Shown one piece after another: positions 24,621 to 31,348 of a stretch of DNA of 64,000 nt. Every line of letters begins with the position of its first letter. Within the stretch, counting starts at the first letter, position 1. The stretch is from NCBI RefSeq assembly GCF_008085905.1, contig NZ_VSFF01000002.1:372001-436000 (forward strand), in the 5' to 3' direction. The position numbers and the translations under genes were made by a program. Source of the stretch: Actinomadura syzygii. GTDB lineage: Bacteria > Actinomycetota > Actinomycetes > Streptosporangiales > Streptosporangiaceae. Below the pieces are notes generated by a model that had not been told where the DNA came from, made no database searches, and saw only the letters and a list, made by a program, of their open reading frames with translations.

Positions 24621-25762
24621 AGCCCGGCCCCCTTCGCGATGATCTCCCGCTGGATCTCCGACGTGCCGGAGAAGATGGTGCTCGGCACCGAGTCGCGGAG
24701 CTGCTGCTCGATCCCGGCGGGGCTGAGGTAGCCGGAGCCGCCGAAGATCTGGACGGCGTCGAGGCTGTTGGCGACGGACGCCTCCGACACCGACACCTTC
24801 GCGACCGCCGCCGCCGTGGTGGCGTCCCGCCCCTGGTCGAGGAGCCAGCACGCCCGGTAGAGCAGCAGGCGGCAGCCCTCGAGACGCTGCGTCATGGTGG
24901 CGAGCCGGTGCGAGACGGCCTGGAACTCGCCGATGCCGTGCCCGAACTGCCGCCGCTCCCGCGCGTGCTGGACGCAGTCGCGGAGCTGCCGGTCCATCAG
25001 CCCGACGTAGGCGGCGAACAGGCACGCCCGCTCCCAGCCCATCGAGTGCTGGAAGATCGCGCTGCCGTCGCCCTCCTCACCGAGCCGGTACCGCTCCGGC
25101 ACCCGGCAGCGGACGAACTCGACCCGTCCGGCCGGGCAGCCGTGCAGGCCCATCTTCCGCAGCGGCGGCCCCACCACGACGCCGGACAGCTCGCGCGGGA
25201 CGGCGAACGCGCTGATCCCGAGGAACCCCGCGGCCGGGTCGGTGACGGCGTAGGTGACGAACACGTCCGCGGCGGGGGCGTTGCTGGCGAACGACTTCAC
25301 GCCGTGCAGGACGTAGTCGCCGCCGTCGCGCTCCGCCGTCGTCGCGAGGCGTCCGACGTCGGAGCCCGCGCCCTCCTCGGTCATCGCGTTCGCGGCGATG
25401 AGGCCGCCGCGGGCGAGGCCGCCGAGCATGCCGTCCCGGACCGGGGCCCGCCCGAAGTCGCGGACGGGCACCGCGCAGGCGAGCAGGTGCGCGGCGACCG
25501 CGAAGACGAGGCCGGTGTCGGCGCAGCCGCGGCCGAACGCCTCCAGGGCGAGCGCCGTGTCGAGCGCGCCGAGCCCGCGGCCGCCGTTCTCGGCGGGCAG
25601 GCACAGGCCGGTGAGGCCGAGGCGCCCCGCGGTGGCCCACTCGTCCGGGGCGAAGTGGTCGGCGGACGACTCCCGGCGGCGGGCCCCCGGCAGGTCCCGG
25701 GTGACGTCGGCGAGGATCCCGTCGTAGAGCCGCCGCTGGTCCGCGCTGAGGCCGAAGTCCAT
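24617..25762 (-). CDS. Prolyl-S-carrier protein dehydrogenase, acyl-CoA dehydrogenase family
   Basis: A 381-aa flavoprotein with the acyl-CoA dehydrogenase fold. Marks are AMTEEGAGSDVG in the FAD-binding middle domain, the RRQFG segment, the IFGGSGYL motif and the C-terminal FSGTSEIQREIIAKG. In pyrrole pathways the PltE/CloN3 members oxidise L-prolyl-S-PCP by four electrons to pyrrolyl-2-carboxyl-S-PCP. It starts with ATG in a TGATG overlap with the KAS III-like gene and ends in a GTGA overlap with the adenylation gene. An upstream in-frame start would extend it into the preceding gene and was not used. Confidence 0.86.
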   Translation of the reverse strand: MDFGLSADQRRLYDGILADVTRDLPGARRRESSADHFAPDEWATAGRLGLTGLCLPAENGGRGLGALDTALALEAFGRGCADTGLVFAVAAHLLACAVPVRDFGRAPVRDGMLGGLARGGLIAANAMTEEGAGSDVGRLATTAERDGGDYVLHGVKSFASNAPAADVFVTYAVTDPAAGFLGISAFAVPRELSGVVVGPPLRKMGLHGCPAGRVEFVRCRVPERYRLGEEGDGSAIFQHSMGWERACLFAAYVGLMDRQLRDCVQHARERRQFGHGIGEFQAVSHRLATMTQRLEGCRLLLYRACWLLDQGRDATTAAAVAKVSVSEASVANSLDAVQIFGGSGYLSPAGIEQQLRDSVPSTIFSGTSEIQREIIAKGAGL

Positions 25763-26799
25763 CAGGCCGCCCACGGGGGCGTGTCGACGACCTTCACGAC
25801 GGCGGCCGAGAGGGTGATGCCGGGCGCGACGCCCATCATCAGCAGGTGGTCGCCCGGACCCAGCTCGCCCGCGGCGAGGAGGTGGTTGAACGACATGATC
25901 TGGTCGCACGTGCCGTGGCCGATGCCGCGTCCGAAGTCCCAGGTCGACTTCGACAGCGGCAGCCCGAGCGGCGCCATGATCCGCTGCTCGACCATCTCCC
26001 TGGAGAAGTTGTTGAACGCGACGCGGGCGAGGTCGTCGGGCTCGATGCCCGCGTCGGACAGGCAGCGGTGCACGATCTCCGTGGTCTTCTTCTGCACCTC
26101 GAACAGCGGGGCCGCGCCGTCGGGGTTGCCCCTGAGCGTCTCGCGGAACGACAGCAGGCGGCCGTTGAAGTCCACGGACCTGCCGACGGTCACGCTCGGC
26201 GGGAACAGCGGCTCGTCCCCGCGGTGGACCTGCTCGGCGGCGGCGACCGTCACCGTGCGGGCCGCGACGACCTGTGCGAACGAGGGCCGCTTCGTCAGGA
26301 CCAGCGCGCTCGACCCGTCCGCCGGGACGTACCCGACGCCCGAGTTCCAGCGGTCCATCAGCGGCGTGCCGAAGTTGTCGGCGGTGACGACCAGCGCGCT
26401 GCGGCGCTCGTCGGCCCCGCGCAGGTAGCCGATCGCCAGCTCCAGCGCCGTGAACATCCCGTTGCAGCCCGAGCGCACCTCCACCGAGAGGCAGTCGCCG
26501 CCGAGGTGGTGCTGGAGGTAGGACTGCGGCAGCCAGCCGTCCGGGCCCTGGTGCCAGGAGTCGGCGTAGAGCTGGACGTCCAGCTCGGCCGCGGGCTGCC
26601 CGGCGCGGGTCAGCGCCTCCCGGGCGGCGTGCAGCGCCATCTCCGGGGCCGGGGTGTCACCGGCGACGTGCACCCCGAGCAGCCCGGCGCTCTCGGCCTG
26701 CTCGGCCGGGTAGCTCCCCTCGGCCACCGCGTCCGCGATGGAGACGATCGGCGGCTCGTACACCCCGACCCCCGAGATGAAGATGTCGTCTGCTGGCAC
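25762..26799 (-). CDS. KAS III-like acyltransferase, probably transfers the pyrrolyl group to the amino sugar
   Basis: A 345-aa thiolase-fold protein. Cys112 in VEVRSGCNGMF falls exactly where FabH has its catalytic Cys. The usual HQAN and GNTSAAS motifs are not kept: the matching stretches read VAFNNFSREM and GIGHGTCDQIM. This divergence is what CloN2/CerJ-type acyltransferases show, in which the KAS III fold moves an acyl group to an O or N acceptor or another carrier instead of condensing with malonyl-ACP. The GTG at 26799 has AGGAGG upstream. Sitting between the aminotransferase and the prolyl dehydrogenase, it probably moves the (chloro)pyrrolyl unit onto the sugar amine. Fold certain, acceptor inferred. 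Confidence 0.78.
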   Translation of the reverse strand: MPADDIFISGVGVYEPPIVSIADAVAEGSYPAEQAESAGLLGVHVAGDTPAPEMALHAAREALTRAGQPAAELDVQLYADSWHQGPDGWLPQSYLQHHLGGDCLSVEVRSGCNGMFTALELAIGYLRGADERRSALVVTADNFGTPLMDRWNSGVGYVPADGSSALVLTKRPSFAQVVAARTVTVAAAEQVHRGDEPLFPPSVTVGRSVDFNGRLLSFRETLRGNPDGAAPLFEVQKKTTEIVHRCLSDAGIEPDDLARVAFNNFSREMVEQRIMAPLGLPLSKSTWDFGRGIGHGTCDQIMSFNHLLAAGELGPGDHLLMMGVAPGITLSAAVVKVVDTPPWAA

Positions 26800-26825
26800 G
26801 GAAGCCTCCTCGGTCTGGCTGCGGA

Positions 26826-28055
26826 TCAGTGGTCTGCGCGGGCGGCGGTCAGGCGGCGGCCCGCGCGCACGGCGAGCCGGAGCACGTCGCAGACGCGGTC
26901 GACGTCGGCCGGCCGGACGGCCGTGCCCGTCGGCATCACGAGGACGCGGCGGCCCAGCGACTCGGTGCGGGGGAGCGGCGCCGGCGCGTGCGTCTCCGGC
27001 CGGTCCCGGTAGGGGGCCAGCCGGTGGCATCCCGGGTGGAAGTAGGTCTGGGCGAGGACGTTCTCCGCCCGCAGCGCGGCGAGCAGGTCGTCCCTGGGCG
27101 GGCCGCCCGGGTCGCCGGGATCGCGGGAGCCCTCGTCCAGCTCGACGACCGCGTACTGGAGGTTGTTGAGCTCGCCGGGCCCCGGCACGCGGACCGTGAG
27201 GCCGGGCACGTCGGCGAGCGCCTCCCGGTACCGGACGTGGTTGCGCCGGTTGGCGTCCATGACCTCGTCGAGGTGCGCCAGCGAGGTGATCGCCATCGCG
27301 GCGCAGATCTCGTTCATGCGGGCGTTGACGCCGACGCCGCGGACCGTCCCGGCGGCGTCGTTGCCGAAGTTGCGCATGGCGCGGATCCGGTCGGCGAGGT
27401 CGTCGTCGTCGGTGACGATCGCGCCGCCCTCGAAGGAGTTGACGGCCTTCGTCGGGTGGAAGCTGAAGGTGGCGGCGCGGCCGAGCGCGCCGACCGGGCG
27501 GCCGCGGAACCGGCAGCCCGCGGCGTGCGCCGCGTCGAACAGCAGCGGGATCCCGTGCTCGGCGGCGATCTCGTCCAGGGCCGGGACGTCGCACGGCCGC
27601 CCCCACAGGTGCACGCCCATGACGGCGCTGGTCCGGGGGGTGATCAGCGCGCGGACGCGGGCCGGGTCGAGGTTGCCGGTGGCGGCGTCGATGTCGCAGA
27701 ACACCGGGGTGATGCCGTGCCACTGCAGCGCGTGGGCCGTGGCGACGTAGGTGAAGGAGGGGACGATCACCTCGCCGGACAGCCCGAGCGCGCGGGCGAG
27801 GACCTCGATCGCGACCGTCCCGTTCGCGACGGCGAGGCAGTGCCGCACCTCGGTCAGCTCGGCGAAGCGGCGCTCCAGCTCGGCGACCAGCGGGCCGCCG
27901 TTGGTCCAGTGCCGCCCGTCGAGCGACGCGGCGATGCGGCGGAGGGCCTCGTCCCGGGCGGGCAGGCTCGGCCTGCCGGTGACGAGCGGAGTGTCGAACG
28001 CCGGCGGCCCCCCGAAGATCGCCAGCTCGCTGACGTCGCTCTTGGCGGTCGGCAT
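26826..28055 (-). CDS. NDP-4-keto-sugar aminotransferase, DegT/DnrJ/EryC1/StrS family
   Basis: A 409-aa PLP enzyme. It has a glycine-rich NGTVAIEVLARALG cofactor-phosphate region, FDAAHAAG with the pyridine-N-binding Asp, and the Schiff-base Lys203 in SFHPTKAVNSFEGG. The family transfers an amino group, usually from glutamate, to a keto-sugar nucleotide. Because the cluster also has a C-3 ketoreductase and no C-4 ketoreductase is seen, amination at C-4 is the best reading, giving a 4-amino-2,4,6-trideoxyhexose. First gene of the leftward operon that continues into the pyrrole genes, linking amine formation and acylation. C-3 amination is the main alternative. Confidence 0.85.
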   Translation of the reverse strand: MPTAKSDVSELAIFGGPPAFDTPLVTGRPSLPARDEALRRIAASLDGRHWTNGGPLVAELERRFAELTEVRHCLAVANGTVAIEVLARALGLSGEVIVPSFTYVATAHALQWHGITPVFCDIDAATGNLDPARVRALITPRTSAVMGVHLWGRPCDVPALDEIAAEHGIPLLFDAAHAAGCRFRGRPVGALGRAATFSFHPTKAVNSFEGGAIVTDDDDLADRIRAMRNFGNDAAGTVRGVGVNARMNEICAAMAITSLAHLDEVMDANRRNHVRYREALADVPGLTVRVPGPGELNNLQYAVVELDEGSRDPGDPGGPPRDDLLAALRAENVLAQTYFHPGCHRLAPYRDRPETHAPAPLPRTESLGRRVLVMPTGTAVRPADVDRVCDVLRLAVRAGRRLTAARADH

Positions 28056-28247
28056 CCTCGCCTCACAGAGGGTCGATGGCCTTGTGTCGCATCGGCCATA
28101 TGGGGGTTGCGGTGTCGGAACTCAGGCTCAGACGGGACGCTAAGCGGGCGCTGAACGACCGCTAAAGCATGTGATTTGTCGCCGCGTTGCCGGGAATTCA
28201 GCGGGCGGCGCTGGGGTGGGCTGAACCGAACCGAAGGAGTGCCCGCC
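28056..28247. promoter_or_regulatory. Divergent promoter with three 11-bp direct repeats
   Basis: The 192-bp gap lies between the aminotransferase operon and the 2,3-dehydratase gene. It carries CGCTAAG (28138), CGCTGAA (28149) and CGCTAAA (28160) in direct orientation at exactly 11-bp steps, the layout of SARP activator binding sites. The related set upstream of the other cluster operons (13354) makes a common pathway-specific activator likely. None is encoded in the window. Confidence 0.55.
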
Positions 28248-29594
28248 ATGCCCGGAGCGCAGTCCGCCGCGACCGACGCGAACCGCTCCGCGGGTGTCCG
28301 CGAATGGCTGGCCGACCGGGGCCGCGCCATTCGCTGCTCGGTGACCCGCGTGCCTTTCGCCGAGCTGGACGCGTGGGGATTCGACTCCGGCACCGGAAAT
28401 CTCGTGCACGACAGCGGGCGGTTCTTCGCGGTGGCGGGCGTCCGGGTCGACGACGACAGCGGGCTCCGCGCCGCGCAGCCGATCTTGAATCAGCCGGAGA
28501 TCGGCATTCTCGGCCTCCTGACCAGGGAGGCCGACGGCGTCCGGCGGTATCTCGTGCAGGCGAAGATGGAGCCGGGCAACATCAACACGCTGCAACTCGC
28601 GCCGACCGTCCAGGCGACGCGCAGCAACTACACGCGCGTTCACGGCGGCCGGAAGACACGTTATCTAGAGCATTTCCGAGGCGCGGGACGGGGCCGTCCC
28701 GTGGTCGACGTCCTGCAGTCCGAACAGGGCTCGTGGTTCCTGCGGAAACGGAACCGCAACATCGTCGTCGAGGCCGCCGGGGACATACCCGAGCATCCCG
28801 ACTTCCGATGGATGACACGCGCCGAGATAGACGAACTGCTGGTCCTGGACAACGTCGTCGGCATGGATATCAGGACCGTCCTTTCCTGCCTTCCGACCGA
28901 CGCGGACGACGGCGCTCCGCGCGACGAATTCACCGACGCGCTGCGCCGTTCCCACGACCGCGCGGCGGCGCTGTTCGGCCGGGCGGAGATCCTGAGCTGG
29001 TTCACCGAGGCGCGGAGCGCCTGCGACTGGCGGGTGGCGGCCGTCCCGCTGAAGGACGTCCCCGGCTGGACGGCGGGCCCCGACGAACTGGCCGCGGACG
29101 GCGGCGGCCCCTTCCGCGTCGTCGGCGCGCGGGTCACGGCCGGGAGCCGGGAGGTCGCCTCGTGGTCGCAGCCGCTGCTCGAACCGCTCGGCATCGGGAT
29201 GTCGGCGTTCCTCGCGCGCCCGATCGGCGGCGTGCTGCACCTGCTGGCGCGGGCCCGGCCGCAGGCGGGGCTGCCCGACCTCGTGGAGATGGGGCCGACC
29301 GTCCAGCTGCCCACGGACGGCGAGCCCGGCCGCACCGCGCCGTTCGCCGCCGAGGCGGCGACCGAGGACCCGGCGCGGGTGCGGTTCGACACCGTCCTGT
29401 CCGAGGAGGGCGGGCGGTTCTTCCACGCGCAGACGCGGTACCGGGTGATCGACGTCGGCGCTGACTTCCCGCTCGACGTGCCGCCGGACTTCCGCTGGGT
29501 GACCGTCCGCCAGCTCATGGACCTGGTCGAGCACAAGCACTACCTCAACATCGAGGCGCGCACCCTGCTCGCCTGTGTCCACAGCCTCCGTTAG
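28248..29594 (+). CDS. NDP-hexose 2,3-dehydratase (EvaA/TylX3 family)
   Basis: A 448-aa protein built of two related halves, as this family always is. The first half has VREWLADRGR, VTRVPFAELDAWGFDSGTG and HDSGRFFAVAGVRV; the second has ILSWFTEARSACDW, VPLKDVPGW and FFHAQTRYRVIDVG. It removes the C-2 hydroxyl of NDP-4-keto-6-deoxyglucose to give the 3,4-diketo-2,6-dideoxy intermediate, committing the sugar to 2-deoxygenation. ATG 28248 is preferred to an in-frame upstream ATG because AAGGAG lies just ahead of it. Transcribed away from the rest of the sugar genes and marks the right end of the recognisable cluster. Confidence 0.9.
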   Translation: MPGAQSAATDANRSAGVREWLADRGRAIRCSVTRVPFAELDAWGFDSGTGNLVHDSGRFFAVAGVRVDDDSGLRAAQPILNQPEIGILGLLTREADGVRRYLVQAKMEPGNINTLQLAPTVQATRSNYTRVHGGRKTRYLEHFRGAGRGRPVVDVLQSEQGSWFLRKRNRNIVVEAAGDIPEHPDFRWMTRAEIDELLVLDNVVGMDIRTVLSCLPTDADDGAPRDEFTDALRRSHDRAAALFGRAEILSWFTEARSACDWRVAAVPLKDVPGWTAGPDELAADGGGPFRVVGARVTAGSREVASWSQPLLEPLGIGMSAFLARPIGGVLHLLARARPQAGLPDLVEMGPTVQLPTDGEPGRTAPFAAEAATEDPARVRFDTVLSEEGGRFFHAQTRYRVIDVGADFPLDVPPDFRWVTVRQLMDLVEHKHYLNIEARTLLACVHSLR

Positions 29595-29605
29595 GACGGC
29601 GCCGT

Positions 29606-30307
29606 TCAGGAAGAGGGCTCGCCCGTCTTGTGGTCGTGGATCAGGTGCATCGCCGCGTCGCGGTCGTGGCGGGCCAGGGCGTCCACCAGATCGGTGTGCA
29701 GTCGGTGGCGTTCGCGCAGGTACGGGGGCAGCGGGCGGACGCCGTCCGGCAGGACGCGCAGCGTGTGGCCCTCGATGAGGTCCAGCAGGTTGGCGTAGAG
29801 GGCGCGGAGCAGGACGTGCGGGCTGACCGCCGCGATCCGCGCGTGCAGCCGCCAGTTGGCGCGGGTGAACGCGGTGGCGTCCGCGGCGTCGGCGGCGACG
29901 CCCATCTCTTCGAGGATCGCGCGCATGTCGGCGACGTCGGCGGGGGAGGCGTGCCACAGGGCGTCCTCGATGAGGAGCGGGTCGAGCGCGTCGCGGATGC
30001 GGATGGCCTCGGCGACGGACGTGCGGTCGGCGTTCAGGGACAGCATCGAGTTGCCGAGCCGCACCATCGGCGACTGCTCGGCGGCGAACAGCCCGCCGCC
30101 GGGACCCGGCCGGACCGACACCAGCCCGCGCGCCTGGAGCAGCCGCAGCGCCTCGTTGAACGTGCTGACCGAGACGCCGCACAGCGCGCGCAGCTCGTTC
30201 TTCGTGCCGAGCCGCGCCCCCGGCTCGGCGGACCGGACGAGGCCCGCGACGCGGTCGGCGGCCAGCTCCGCTCGCCCGCCGGCGGGTGAGGGGGTGTCAG
30301 CGCGCAC
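29606..30307 (-). CDS. FadR-subfamily GntR transcriptional regulator
   Basis: A 233-aa regulator. The N-terminal winged helix (about 15-75) includes GTKNELRALCGVSVSTFNEALRLLQARGLV. The C-terminal all-helical FCD ligand domain has the conserved D, H, H, H metal/ligand residues spread over DALDPLLIEDALW, RANWRLHARI and ERHRLHTDLVDAL. Such proteins sense carboxylic acids and usually repress a neighbouring catabolic gene. It faces the fumarylacetoacetate-hydrolase-family gene across a 111-bp gap, so that gene is its likely target. Its 3' end stops 11 nt short of the convergent 2,3-dehydratase gene. Confidence 0.85.
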   Translation of the reverse strand: MRADTPSPAGGRAELAADRVAGLVRSAEPGARLGTKNELRALCGVSVSTFNEALRLLQARGLVSVRPGPGGGLFAAEQSPMVRLGNSMLSLNADRTSVAEAIRIRDALDPLLIEDALWHASPADVADMRAILEEMGVAADAADATAFTRANWRLHARIAAVSPHVLLRALYANLLDLIEGHTLRVLPDGVRPLPPYLRERHRLHTDLVDALARHDRDAAMHLIHDHKTGEPSS

Positions 30308-30418
30308 GGAGTCCTCCTCCCCTTAATTCAGCATGGACATTATCAGGGACGGGGCTTGACGTCGTGTCTGATCAGGGAGCATTATCACCCTAATCATCAT
30401 GACGAATTAGGAGGACGG
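30308..30418. promoter_or_regulatory. Divergent promoter/operator between GntR regulator and hydrolase gene
   Basis: This AT-richer 111-bp gap has a sigma70-like promoter for the rightward gene: TTGACG at 30356-30361, an 18-nt spacer, then CATTAT at 30380-30385. CATTATCA occurs twice in direct orientation (30338 and 30380), 42 bp or four helical turns apart; the second copy overlaps the -10 element. These may be regulator half-sites. Confidence 0.5.
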
Positions 30419-31258
30419 GTGCGCGTCGGCAACCTCGAATGTCGCTCGGTCGTGATCGTCGCAGAGCGCGCGGTGGACGTGGAGACGGCGAGCGGCGGCC
30501 GGTTCGGCCCCGACCCGCAGGCCGTCTACCAGGACTGGGACGCCTTCCGCGATTGGGCGGCCACCGTCTCGGAGGCCGAGGGCGCGGCCTTCGACCCGGC
30601 GGATCTCGGCGCGCCCGTGCCCGAGCCCCGCCAGGTCTTCGCGATCGGCCTCAACTACCGCGACCACGCGCTCGAGTCGGGGTTCGACGTCCCGGACGGC
30701 CTGCCCCCGGTGTTCACCAAGTTCGCGACGAGCATCACCGGCCCGGTCACCGAGGTGGCCCTGCCGCCCGGCGGCGACACCGACTGGGAGGTCGAGCTGG
30801 TCGCGGTCATCGGACAACGGGCGCGCAACGTCCCGGCGGCGGACGCCTGGGACCACATCGCGGGCCTGACCGTCGGCCAGGACATCTCCGAGCGGGTGTC
30901 CCAGCTCGCCGGTCCCGCGCCGCAGTTCAGCCTCGGCAAGTCGTTCCCGGGCTTCGCGCCGACCGGCCCGTGGGTCGTCACGCCGGACGAGTTCGCCGAC
31001 CCCGACGACCTCGCGCTCGGCTCGGCGATCAACGGCGAGGACGTCCAGAAGGCCCGCACCCGCGAGCTGATCTTCTCCATCCCGCTGCTGGTCGAGCGGC
31101 TGTCGGCGGTGCTGCCGCTGCTGCCCGGCGACCTCGTCTTCACCGGGACGCCCGCCGGGGTCGGCCTCGGCCGCTCCCCGCAGCGCTGGCTCGCCCCGGG
31201 CGACGAACTGGTCAGTTACGTCGAGGGCATCGGCGAACTCCGCCAGCGCTTCGTCTGA
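30419..31258 (+). CDS. Fumarylacetoacetate hydrolase-family protein
   Basis: A 279-aa protein with the FAH C-terminal fold. GLNYRDHA precedes the metal-binding acidic residues in DWEVELVAVIG and VGQDISERV; then come GKSFPGFAPTGPWV and a C-terminal FTGTPAGVG. Members hydrolyse or decarboxylate 2,4-diketo acids such as acylpyruvates with Mg2+. Exact substrate cannot be read. The GTG at 30419 follows AGGAGG by 6 nt, and an earlier in-frame start lies inside the promoter. Probably controlled by the divergent GntR regulator, in a small carboxylate-catabolic unit unrelated to the antibiotic cluster. Confidence 0.85.
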   Translation: MRVGNLECRSVVIVAERAVDVETASGGRFGPDPQAVYQDWDAFRDWAATVSEAEGAAFDPADLGAPVPEPRQVFAIGLNYRDHALESGFDVPDGLPPVFTKFATSITGPVTEVALPPGGDTDWEVELVAVIGQRARNVPAADAWDHIAGLTVGQDISERVSQLAGPAPQFSLGKSFPGFAPTGPWVVTPDEFADPDDLALGSAINGEDVQKARTRELIFSIPLLVERLSAVLPLLPGDLVFTGTPAGVGLGRSPQRWLAPGDELVSYVEGIGELRQRFV

Positions 31259-31348
31259 CCCGGGGAGCCGAAGAGCCGGGGACGAGTGGTCGCCCGAATG
31301 CCGGACACTCCGGGCGTTTCGGGAGCCGCTCGTTCTAGGCTGTGCGCC

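Noticed and set aside
24617..25762. Fatty-acid beta-oxidation acyl-CoA dehydrogenase
   Set aside because: Overlapping adenylation and carrier-protein genes match prolyl oxidation in pyrrole pathways; no other beta-oxidation genes are near.
25762..26799. FabH-type starter condensing enzyme for the PKS
   Set aside because: Canonical His and Asn motifs are not conserved and the gene sits in the pyrrole/sugar operon, so an acyltransferase is more likely.
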